DNA of 64,000 nucleotides. Source: Lactarius indigo (taxonomy: Eukaryota; Basidiomycota; Agaricomycetes; Russulales; Russulaceae). Of the stretch, positions 54,123 to 63,500 are shown in pieces. Numbering within the stretch: the stretch's first letter is position 1; every line of letters starts with the position of its first letter. The notes below the pieces were generated by a model. That model ran no database searches, was not told the DNA's origin, and saw nothing but the letters and a program-made list of their open reading frames with translations. Both the position numbers and the translations under genes were made by a program. The stretch is taken from positions 1,116,001 through 1,180,000 of the forward strand of contig JAFKAC010000008.1 in the NCBI GenBank assembly GCA_025766275.1. Direction: 5' to 3'.

Positions 54123-54804
54123 GACAAGTCAAATCCTGGATCCAATTCATTGGGCAATTAACCTGGCATCCTCACACACCGCCCAAAGAAGAACTCATCG
54201 TCGCTTCCAAGTGGACGATCGGCCCATAGCCTCTACCCCTAGTACCCCTGTTACCCCAAGAAGGGCCCCCAGAGCTCGTCGAGCTACCAACACCCAGATT
54301 CCCCTTCCAAGTATTAACCAAGCTGGTCCAAGTGAACCAGTGTACCCCAGTATCCAAGCAACTCCGGCTGCAAGACAGCATTCCACGAGCAGCGACGAAG
54401 CTCAGTATCTCGAGACCCAACCCCGAGAAATCCATTGTCATCTCCCTGAGGCTATCCTAGTAACCAAGAGCCTACCAACCAGAACCCCCCGAGAACTCGA
54501 CGTGTTCAGAAGACACTGTTCTCTGTTGTACCAAAACCGGCACAATCTTGAAACCCTGTACTTTTCCCAGCCCCTTACGCGCATAAGCGAGATTTCGACA
54601 AGCCCCTTGTATTTCCAAGACTTCTTGTGGAGAAGTAAGACAACCCTGACCCACTTTGGTATTTGGGAAGAATACCATTGGATCCGTCGTTCGCAAAGAC
54701 CCCATCGTCCGGATAGAGCTATCCTTCTCCCCGCATACAAAGTCTACTACCCCTGGAACCTGGACAGTTGGACTGTCACCCGTCTCACCAGAAGAGGTGA
54801 ATGA
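54121..54804 (+). CDS. ORF3 of element B, about 227 aa, no ATG
   Basis: Opens after a TAA in hairpin 3 (first codon TTG) and ends with a TGA that overlaps the gag ATG as ATGA. No Met codon. The N-terminal half is basic and Pro-rich (TPVTPRRAPRARRATNTQIP); the C-terminal half is aromatic and helical (FRRHCSLLYQNRHNLETLYF, LWRSKTTLTHFGIWEEYHWI, ILLPAYKVYYPWNLDSWT). No known family. The overlap suggests termination-reinitiation or leaky scanning into gag. Confidence 0.6.
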   Translation: MTSQILDPIHWAINLASSHTAQRRTHRRFQVDDRPIASTPSTPVTPRRAPRARRATNTQIPLPSINQAGPSEPVYPSIQATPAARQHSTSSDEAQYLETQPREIHCHLPEAILVTKSLPTRTPRELDVFRRHCSLLYQNRHNLETLYFSQPLTRISEISTSPLYFQDFLWRSKTTLTHFGIWEEYHWIRRSQRPHRPDRAILLPAYKVYYPWNLDSWTVTRLTRRGE

Positions 54805-56351
54805 ATACACAACGACCTCTCACACCAGAAGAAAAAGCCCACATCCCAGTATACTTTTTCGACCCATATTTTTCCCTCACCGATAATCTTTACTACACCA
54901 AGTGGAAGGAAGAGGATATCTGTAGTCCTACAGGAAAACACCCGTGGACAATAGTTGCCACCCAACACCAAATCGTTTTTCAAGACTTAAAAGAAGCCTT
55001 TCCTGGTATCGACAAGGTCACGGACTTAAACTACAATTCCCTACATGCCACTTTCAAGGGGAAGAACGTTCGTTGGAACTTTGTGAACGAACAGTGGATC
55101 TACCTAAACAACAAACCAGTCCATTTTAACACACCTAGTCAATCCAACGATTCAGACAGCGACACAGAGGAAGTATCGCAAATCCTAGACACTACTACCA
55201 AAAAACTCTCTGGTCTACTATCCCAAGTAACCTCCCGACCCTCGACACCCCAGATTTCCCCTAGTACCTCCGGTCCTAGCCGTTTCCCTGCAACAGTTCC
55301 CCCACATCGACTCCCATCACCACCCCTAACCGTTCAAGCCTCTTCCTCAGCACCCCCCTTACCTGTTCCTCCTGTACCCACTGCAATGGCAGCACCTGCA
55401 CCCGCAAAAATCTTAGGCGCAGCGCCTGAGCCCTTTGATGGCAAGCCCAACCATGCCGAAGCTTTTTGGAACAACCTAGCCAACTACTTCCACCTAAACC
55501 AAGATATCTTTAATTCAGACGATAAAAAGATATCTACTGCTCTCACCTACTTCAAGGTTGGGACCTCAGCCGGAGAATGGGCTCAAGATAGACAAAAGAA
55601 AGCCTTGAACCCAACCGGAGGAGTGGCAATATCCTTTGGCACCTGGGCGCAGTTCAAAACTGACTTTGATGCACACTTCGTTCCTGGTCATACTGCCATG
55701 GAATCCACCAACAAAATGTATTCTCTGAAGATGGGGACCCGACCTTTCAACGAATGGTTCCAAGAATGGTCAACCCATGCTACACGAAGTGGCGCAAACG
55801 AGCAAACCAAGATGTATGCTTTCCGACAAGCTATTCCAACGGCTCTAAACATGAAGCTGCTTGGCATATCCCCCATCCCTACCACCTTCGACACCCTTGT
55901 TGAGAAAGCAAGAGAATTCGATCGCGCCTATCGAATTTACGCTGGTCACGCCATTAACCAGTTTAACAAGACCCATAAGCCCACCACAGGACGAGCCGTC
56001 CTAGCAGAGGACGACAGCGTAAACGTCAACGCCTCCTCATCACGTACTACCAAACCAAGAACCAAACTTACCAAAGAAGAGCGGGAGTACCGCTTCAAGA
56101 ATAAACTCTGTCTGTACTGTGGCAAGCCAGGCCACGTCCTTAAAGAATGTCACGCCAAGACGGCAGCCATGAAGGCCAAAGGAGGCCAATCCAACAACAA
56201 CGCTAGGGCGCGCGGCGCCTTTGTTGATGAACCAAGTCAGGAGGAAGCACCTGCTGACCACCCAGCAAACATTGGAGCGATATATCGAGAGATACTCCCT
56301 TTTGACCCGGACGCACGCCCGCGTTCGGTGCCTATTAATGAGGATTTTTAG
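54801..56351 (+). CDS. Gag of element B
   Basis: ATG at 54801 overlaps the ORF3 stop. The N-terminal part (YFFDPYFSLTDNLYYTKW, ATFKGKNVRWNFVNEQWIYL) resembles the non-AUG-encoded N-terminus of element A Gag. Then comes a Pro/Ser linker, a capsid-like region (ILGAAPEPFDGKPNHAEAFW, YFKVGTSAGEWAQDRQKKAL, MGTRPFNEWFQEWSTHATRS) and a CCHC knuckle (CLYCGKPGHVLKEC, about residue 436). Met codons are frequent here, in contrast to the ORFs before it. It ends at TAG 56349-56351 after a run of five T. Confidence 0.85.
   Translation: MNTQRPLTPEEKAHIPVYFFDPYFSLTDNLYYTKWKEEDICSPTGKHPWTIVATQHQIVFQDLKEAFPGIDKVTDLNYNSLHATFKGKNVRWNFVNEQWIYLNNKPVHFNTPSQSNDSDSDTEEVSQILDTTTKKLSGLLSQVTSRPSTPQISPSTSGPSRFPATVPPHRLPSPPLTVQASSSAPPLPVPPVPTAMAAPAPAKILGAAPEPFDGKPNHAEAFWNNLANYFHLNQDIFNSDDKKISTALTYFKVGTSAGEWAQDRQKKALNPTGGVAISFGTWAQFKTDFDAHFVPGHTAMESTNKMYSLKMGTRPFNEWFQEWSTHATRSGANEQTKMYAFRQAIPTALNMKLLGISPIPTTFDTLVEKAREFDRAYRIYAGHAINQFNKTHKPTTGRAVLAEDDSVNVNASSSRTTKPRTKLTKEEREYRFKNKLCLYCGKPGHVLKECHAKTAAMKAKGGQSNNNARARGAFVDEPSQEEAPADHPANIGAIYREILPFDPDARPRSVPINEDF
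56343..56351 (+). promoter_or_regulatory. Likely -1 frameshift site at the gag stop of element B
   Basis: GAT TTT TAG in the gag frame. A tRNA on TTT can slip one base back in the T run and then read TTA GGC in the pol frame, which is open directly from here. Confidence 0.5.
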
Positions 56352-59300
56352 GCTCTTCCATCGTAGCACTGTCGATTGGAAGTATTCGTGCCAGTAGCGT
56401 TGTACACGGCCTTTCCCTACTAGAGACGCTCGGAGCCGAGCATGTACCTGCAGAAACAATTCGGAATAGGAGAGCTCCTTCAATTGTTCTCAGAGTTACA
56501 CTAGTAGGAAAGAAGTCTGGCAAAGAAATCAGTGCCCGTGCCCTGTTGGACAGTGGTGCGGAGGGCATCATCGTGGATGATGGGTTTGCGCGTGCAAACA
56601 ACCTAACAATGCGAACACTAATTAAACCCTTACCAGTTAGAAACGTGGATGGGTCTCCCAACAAGATGGGATCTGTTAGGTATACTACGATCCAGAGACT
56701 ACGGATCAGAACTTCTGATGACAACTACCACGACGAAACTGTGGAACTCTATGCAACTACTCTAGGGGAGCACGATATAATCTTAGGAACAGATTGGCTC
56801 CAAGCGCATAATCCGGAAATCGATTGGCATCAACCAAAAATAGCCTTCACCCGATGCCCAAAAACCTGCACCCTGTCCTCCTCAGCGGTTGTCATCTCTT
56901 CGAAAACACCACAAACGCGACATACGACTATTAACATCCTTGAACTCGACCTTGAACAAGAAACCTGCCTCCCTGTGAACGACGAAGTTGAACCCCTGGA
57001 ACCGACCTTCATCCAAGATGCCTGCGAACCCTGGCTGTGGATTCACAGCTTCAACAAGTACGACCACCTTGCCATCCGATCCAAAGTAACTACAAGCACC
57101 AAGATAGCAGCACGAACTGCACCCAAGCCTTCCAGCGACCACATTCCGAGTCACTTCCAACGCTACACCAAAGTATTCAGCGAAACTGCGTCCCACCGAC
57201 TACCCAAACACCAACCTTGGGATCATGCCATCGATCTCAAACCAGGAGCCACTATGAAGAATTGTGGCATTTATCGACTTACGCCAAAAGAATCCGATGC
57301 CCTCAAGGAATACATCTCTGAACACCTAAAGAAAGGTTACATTCGACCATCTAAGTCACCCATGGCCTCCCCCTTCTTCTTTGTCGACAAAAAGGATGGC
57401 AAACTCCGACCTGTGCAAGACTACCGTGCCCTCAATGATATAACCATTAAGAACGCAGCACCCCTTCCCCTTATCCCTGAACTTATCGACAAACTCCATG
57501 GCGCGCGCTACTTTACCAAGCTAGATATTCGTTGGGGTTACAACAATATCCGCATCCGCAAAGGTGATGAATACAAGGCAGCCTTCAAAACATCCTTAGG
57601 ACTTTTCGAGCCAACCATAATGACGTTTGGCCTCTGCAACGCCCCTGCCACTTTCCAAACATTCATGAATCAAATCTTCGAGTCCTTGATTGACGGTGGA
57701 CACGTAGTGGTCTACCTCGATGACATCTTAATCTTTACAGAAGATATCTCCTCTCTTACAGCATTGACACACGACGTGCTTCAACAGCTGGAACGCCACG
57801 ACCTCTACCTGAAACCTGAGAAATGTACATTTGCACAAACCTCAGTCGAATACCTTGGAATCATCATTTCCGATGGACAAGTTTCTATGGACCCTGCAAA
57901 AGTTGCGGGCATTACCCAATGGCCCACTCCGCGCACTGTCAAACAGGTCCAAGCCTTCCTAGGCTTTTGCAACTTCTATCGACGCTTCATTAAAGACTAC
58001 TCCACTATCGCCCGCCCCTTGTTTGATCTGACCAAGAAAGACGTTCCCTTTTCTTGGGATACCGCGGCGGAAAGCGCTTTCCGCACCCTGATTACATGCT
58101 TCACCAAGGCTCCTGTCCTTGCCCTGCCTGACCATTCTAAACCCTTCCGCCTCATCACTGACGCAAGTGATTTTGCTACCGGTGCCATTCTAGAACAACC
58201 TGATGCCTTGCAACGTTGGCACCCCGTCGCCTTCCTTTCTAAATCCCTCCTTCCTGCCGAACGTCACTACGAAATCTGCGACAAAGAACTTCTTGCCATC
58301 ATCCATGCCCTACATGCTTTCCGTCACTACCTGGAAGGGCGGGATGACGTTACTGAAATCTGGTCTGACCATGGCAACCTTGTCTATTTTACTACGAAAC
58401 AAAAACTTTCCCGACGACAAGCCCGTTGGGCCCTATTCCTCTCTCGCTTCCAGTTCATCATCATCCACAAACCAGGAACGCAGAACAAATCTGATGCACT
58501 GTCTCGGTGTCCAGATCATAAAAAGGGGATAGCGGATGAAGATGAAAAGCGAGTGCTCCTGGACACCAAATATTTTTCCATCAACGCAGTGCAGAGGACT
58601 GCAGTAACCATTCACGGTGATACCACCCTCCGACAACGTATCAAAAGCACTCAGACCTATGACAAGGAAGTCAGCATGGCTCTAGAATCCCTCTTAAAGA
58701 ATGGCCCTCGATCCCTAGCTAAAGGCCTAGAAGAGTGGAACTTAGAAGACGGTATTATCTTGTTCAAAGGACAAGTCTATGTTCCCAAAGATGACAACCT
58801 ACGAAGAGACATCGTTAAGACATACCACGACCACATCGCCACAGGACATCCAGGACGATGGAAAACCTATGAATTAATATCCCGAGACTTCTGGTGGCCA
58901 GGGATATCAACCTTCGTTAAAACCTACGTTGATGGTTGCGCCACATGTCAAGCCACTAAAATCAAACCACGTACCCAAGTACCCCTACAACCAAATGCAA
59001 TACCTGAAGAAATATGGGGAACCATCACAATGGACTTCATCACCGACCTTCCCCTATCCCACAACTACGATTCACTATTTGTTGTGGTTGACCGACTCAG
59101 CAAAGCTATAGTTATTTCCCCTTGCAACAAAACCATCACCGCAGACGAAACAGCTCAACTCTATCTTGAAAACGTCTGGAGACGTACTGGCCTACCTCGA
59201 CAGGTCATCTCCGACAGAGGCCCCCAATTTGCATCAAAAGTCATGCAAGAAATCTGGAACAAACTTGGAGTCAAGTCCACACTGTCTACAGCTTTCCACC

Positions 59301-59872
59301 CACAAACCGATGGAGAAACCGAACGTGTTAACCAAGAACTCGAACAGTACCTTCGAGTCTTCTGCAACTTCCAACAAGATAACTGGGTGGATCTAATTCC
59401 ATTCATGGAATTTGCACACAATGCCCGACAACACAGCGCGACCCACAAGTCACCCTTCGAGGTTTGGTATGGATACAAACCAGAGTTCATCCCCCCTACC
59501 CACTTTACCACCAAAATACCCGCAGCCGAGGAAAGATTAAATGCGCTAAATCAAATCCGCTCCGAAGTTACTGCAGCCCTTAAGGTAGCAGCGGAAGTCA
59601 TGAGAGGATCGAAACTATCTACCCCCTCTCACGAGTTCAAAACAGGCGATCTAGTCTGGCTGGAAGGGACCAACATCCATACTACCCACCCCAAGGCTAA
59701 ACTTGCTCCACGACGCCACGGCCCCTTTAAAGTCATTTCCACCTGGGGGGTCAATTGCAAGCTTCAACTTCCCAAGACATGGCGCATTCACCCAGTCTTC
59801 CACAACTCCTTGATCTCTCCATACAAAGAAAACACCATACATGGCCCCAACTTCACCAGACCACCCCCTGAA
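56345..59872 (+). CDS. Pol polyprotein of element B, cut by element D
   Basis: The frame is -1 relative to gag and is open from the T run at 56345 (FLGSSIVALSIGSIRASSVV). Protease LLDSGAEGIIVDDGF, RT (LDIRWGYNNIRI, VVVYLDDILIFTEDISS), RNase H LITDASDFATGAILEQ, integrase finger (HPGRWKTYELISRDFWWPGI, CATCQATK), core (MDFITDLPLSH, HPQTDGETERVNQELE) and the GPF-like module (HGPFKVISTWGVNCKLQL). It stops in LTR sequence of element D right after HGPNFTRPPPE, so any chromodomain has been separated. All catalytic motifs are intact. Confidence 0.88.
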
Positions 59873-60489
59873 TGATGAACAGCAAACACAGAGGGCATAC
59901 TCACAGAGACAAAGTAGACTGTGGTGAGATATGCTGGAGGTAGCTGGAAGCAGAGGTGTAACAGGGGATCTTGCAAGTAAAGCAGGGAGTCTGGCACACA
60001 AACAGTGAGAACTGATGTTATACATTGGAGGGAAGGGAGCTTACCTGGCACACAAACAGTGAGAACTGATGTGGACCAGGAGCGTACATGCTACTCTACT
60101 TATACACTTTCTGGGAGTGACACTATACAAGGGATGTAACACAAGTCACGTACTACAAGACAGTTATTGTTCTACAAACGGACAAAGGAATGCACGTTCT
60201 GAGAACAAGTGCAGAAAGAACAAGGAGAGTCTAGAAGTAAGTGATATCATAATGACATCATAATAAGGATAGAACAAAAGGAGAACAAAGAAAGATACAA
60301 GAACGCATAGTACAATGAAAGGTCTGGATATGTCCATATGATGTCACTGTACATGATGTCATAGATAAAGTAGTCCGAGATTGTCCAGATCAAATCTAAT
60401 CTAAAGCGGTCCTAATTAATCTACAGCAGTCCGTATCTGTAAGTCCGGTCCGTAAGAGCCGCTAAGTGCGCAAGGGTCACTTATCAACA
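59873..60489 (-). repeat. 3' LTR of element D
   Basis: On the minus strand it starts TGTTGATAAG at 60489 and ends TCATCA at 59873. It contains two copies of a 28-bp direct repeat (59991-60018, 60045-60072). The low border could also be 59876; the 5-bp target duplication cannot be tested here because the other end is outside the window. Confidence 0.7.
59991..60072. repeat. 28-bp direct repeat inside LTR of element D
   Basis: Identical copies at 59991-60018 and 60045-60072, starting CTGGCACACAAACAG. Confidence 0.9.
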
Positions 60490-60501
60490 TCTCCCCGTGA
60501 T
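60490..60501 (-). other. Polypurine tract of element D
   Basis: CACGGGGAGA on the minus strand between the pol stop codon and the LTR. Confidence 0.6.
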
Positions 60502-60508
60502 CTACAAT

Positions 60509-63500
60509 CTAAGTACACACAAGTCCCATGTCATCGTTGTGCTTCTGCAGCAGGACACGTGGTAGTGACTTTGTAAAGCCGTCCGCAACCATATCTACAG
60601 TAGGAGTTCTAATGAGGGTGATGGTCCCCTTTTCGATGTACTCCCGAATGACATGATGCCGTATGGCAATGTGCTTAGACCGTCTCCCAGTGACAGGGTT
60701 CAAGGCCAAGTCAATGGCACCCTTATTGTCACCATGAAGCGGGATGGGGTCGTCGACCTCGTACCCGAGTTCCGTGAGGAAGCTCTGATACCACGCAGCC
60801 TGGTTAGCCGCGTCGGTCATGGCCATGTATTCCGCTTCCGTTGTGTTTTGGGCAACAGTCTTTTGCTTGCGCGAAGACCAGCTTATTGCACCGTTAGCTA
60901 GTAGGAACACATAACCAGAGGTGGAGTGGCGGTCATCAGTCTGATCAGCCAGACTGGAATCAGTGTAGCCGTGGAGGCCATCGCCATTGGCGCCATCGTA
61001 AACAACACGCATATCCATAGTTCCCACTAAGTAGGACAGGACATACTGCGCAAGTCGCAGATGTTGTGGTGAGGGGTTCGCTGCGTACTGCGCCAAACGT
61101 GACACAGCGAAGGAGATATCTGGCCTAGTGCCAATCTGCACATAAAGCAGACTCCCAATCAAAGACTGGTAGTGGGAAATATCTGAGGCAGTTGCCTGCG
61201 ACGTATATTTAACCAAGTGCTCGTCAGCACCAGCGGGCAAAGGTGTGTTGTGTGGTGTGGCATCAGACATGCCAAAGCGTTCAAGGACATCCTTGATGTA
61301 ACCAGACTGATCTATTTTGATGCGTCTGAGGGAGCGGTCGCGCACAATGCGCATACCAAGATAAGACTCTATCTCCCCGAGATCTGTCATCTCATAGCGT
61401 TCAGACAAGTCTGATTTAAGACGCTTGATTCCACTCAACGAGGGACCCAGTATAGTGATGTCGTCAACGTAGACAATAACGAAGAGTGGATCATACCCCT
61501 CCCGTTGAGGCATCACATATATGCCAGCATCAGCAAACGTCCGCTTAAAGCCGAGTGCAGTGAGCACTCCATGGAATTGCAAGTTCCATGCGCGGGAGGC
61601 CTGTTTGAGACCATAGATCGCCTTAACTAGGCGACACACCTTCGTCTCAGAGCCAGTGACAGTGAAACCTTGTGGCTGCTCCATGTAAATCTCCTCGTCA
61701 AGCACGCCATTGAGAAAAGCAGACTTAACATCCATCTGATGGATGTGCCAGTCCTCCAGCGCGGCCAACGCCAGAAGTAAACGTAGCGACTCAAATCGTG
61801 CAACGGGAGAGAAGGTTTCATCAAAATCTACGCCAGGGATCTGCGTGAATCCCTTAGCCACCAAGCGAGCTCTGTAGCGGCCATCCGCTTTGAGCTTAAA
61901 GACCCATTTGGATTTTACTGCCTTACGATTAGGCGGGAGATCCACTAACTCCCAAGTCCCATTCTTAGCTAGGGCGTCCATTTCATACTGACACGCCTTA
62001 GTCCACTCATCTGCAGCTGCAGACCGCATGGCCTCTGCATAAGTTGCAGGGTCTCGGCCCACAAAAGCAGCAGCCAATAACTCCGCATACCCCAGGCGCC
62101 TGCCGCGCCATGCCGCATTGTCCGCATTGAAGTAACGCGGATTAGGGACTGGGGCACGAGCACTGCGCCTTGGTGCATTGTCCATCTCGCGCAACAGCTG
62201 ACTACGCTGTGCACGATCCTCAAATCCCCCAGGCATTTCTGGTGAGGGAGGAGGGACATGGCGCATAATGCGCGTTGCACTAGGACGCGGCGGGGGAGAA
62301 GTGGGAGTGGCTTGCTCACGCTTTGGTGTGGTGGGCGGAGCCGGCAGAGCAGGTGGTGGAGTGGTGGGGCGTGGTTGGACTTGTGGGGGGTCTAGGAGCT
62401 TTTCAACATCCTCCTCCTCACTACTACTGGAGTGTGCAGGGGAGGGGGCTTGCATTGGTGGTAACGCCGGCGGGTGAGGCACGGCAGTCACTGTTGTGCT
62501 AGGCACGACTGGTGGTGAAGGTGTGGGGTGTGTCTCAACACCCTGGAGGGACGGGAAGCTACTCTCGTCGAATGTCACATCCCTGGACACTCGGACGGAG
62601 TGGGTTGAGCGGTCCCAGAGCTTATAGCCCTTAGATTCGGGCTCAAACCCGATAAGCGTGACCTCAATGGCCTTCGCATCCAATTTGCGACGCTTATCAG
62701 CGGGTATGTGCATGTACCCCTTGCATCCAAAGACGCGAAGATGTGAGACATCGGGCACTTTGCCAGAGTGCCAGAGCTCATAGGGAGTGCGCCATTTAAG
62801 CCCACGGACTGGAGAGCGGTTATAGATGTGCACAGCTGCGCACACTGCATGCTCCCAGAAGCCTTTAGACATGCCAGCTGTGTGGAGCATGGACATTGCC
62901 TTATCCATAATGGTGCGGTTAAACCGCTCGGCTTTCCCGTTGGACTGCGGTGAACCCGGCATCGTGAGGTGATGCTCTATCCCTTTCTGCTTAAGAATGT
63001 CCTGCGTGACACTCGACATGTATTCGCCACCACGGTCAGAGTGCAGAGCGTGCAGTTTATGGCCAGACTGGGTTTCACCCCAGGCCAAATACATCTGCAG
63101 CGACTTAGCAAACTGGTCCTTCGACTTAAGGAAGTGAACCACAGTGAACTTAGTGTGGTCGTCTATGAAGGTGGCAGTGTAGGTCGAGCCTTGCAGAGAC
63201 TGAGTCTGCATAGGACCGGCGAGGTCACTGTGCACAATCTCAAATTGGCGAGTTGTCCTCTTGTTGGAGGATGCAGAAAAGGGCTGGCGAGTGGACTTGC
63301 CCATCTCGCACCCACGGCAGACTGTGTGGACCGTGGTAGAGCTTTCTATGTCCATGCCAGTAGTGGCAGAGGGACCATGCGCCTTCAGCGCTGCAGAGGA
63401 GATGTGTCCCATGCGTTGATGCCAGATATCAAGTGTGGCAGCACTTGATTTTGTGTGGGCGTTGAGGCCGACGCTGGCTGCGTCCAACCAGTAAAGGTTG

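Larger units (their letters stand above)
51002..59872 (+). mobile_element. Element B: Ty3/gypsy element with three extra ORFs before gag
   Basis: Inserted into the integrase region of element C at 51001/51002. Order: 512-bp 5' LTR, ORF1, ORF2, ORF3, gag, pol. At 59872 it is interrupted by the LTR of copia element D; the 3' end and 3' LTR lie beyond the window. The stretch from the LTR to the gag ATG (51514-54800) has only one ATG in any frame, and the three ORFs in it have no Met codon. See the findings. Confidence 0.88.

Noticed and set aside
59651..60025. 124-codon minus-strand frame
   Set aside because: Spans the junction between element B pol and the LTR of element D; chance frame.
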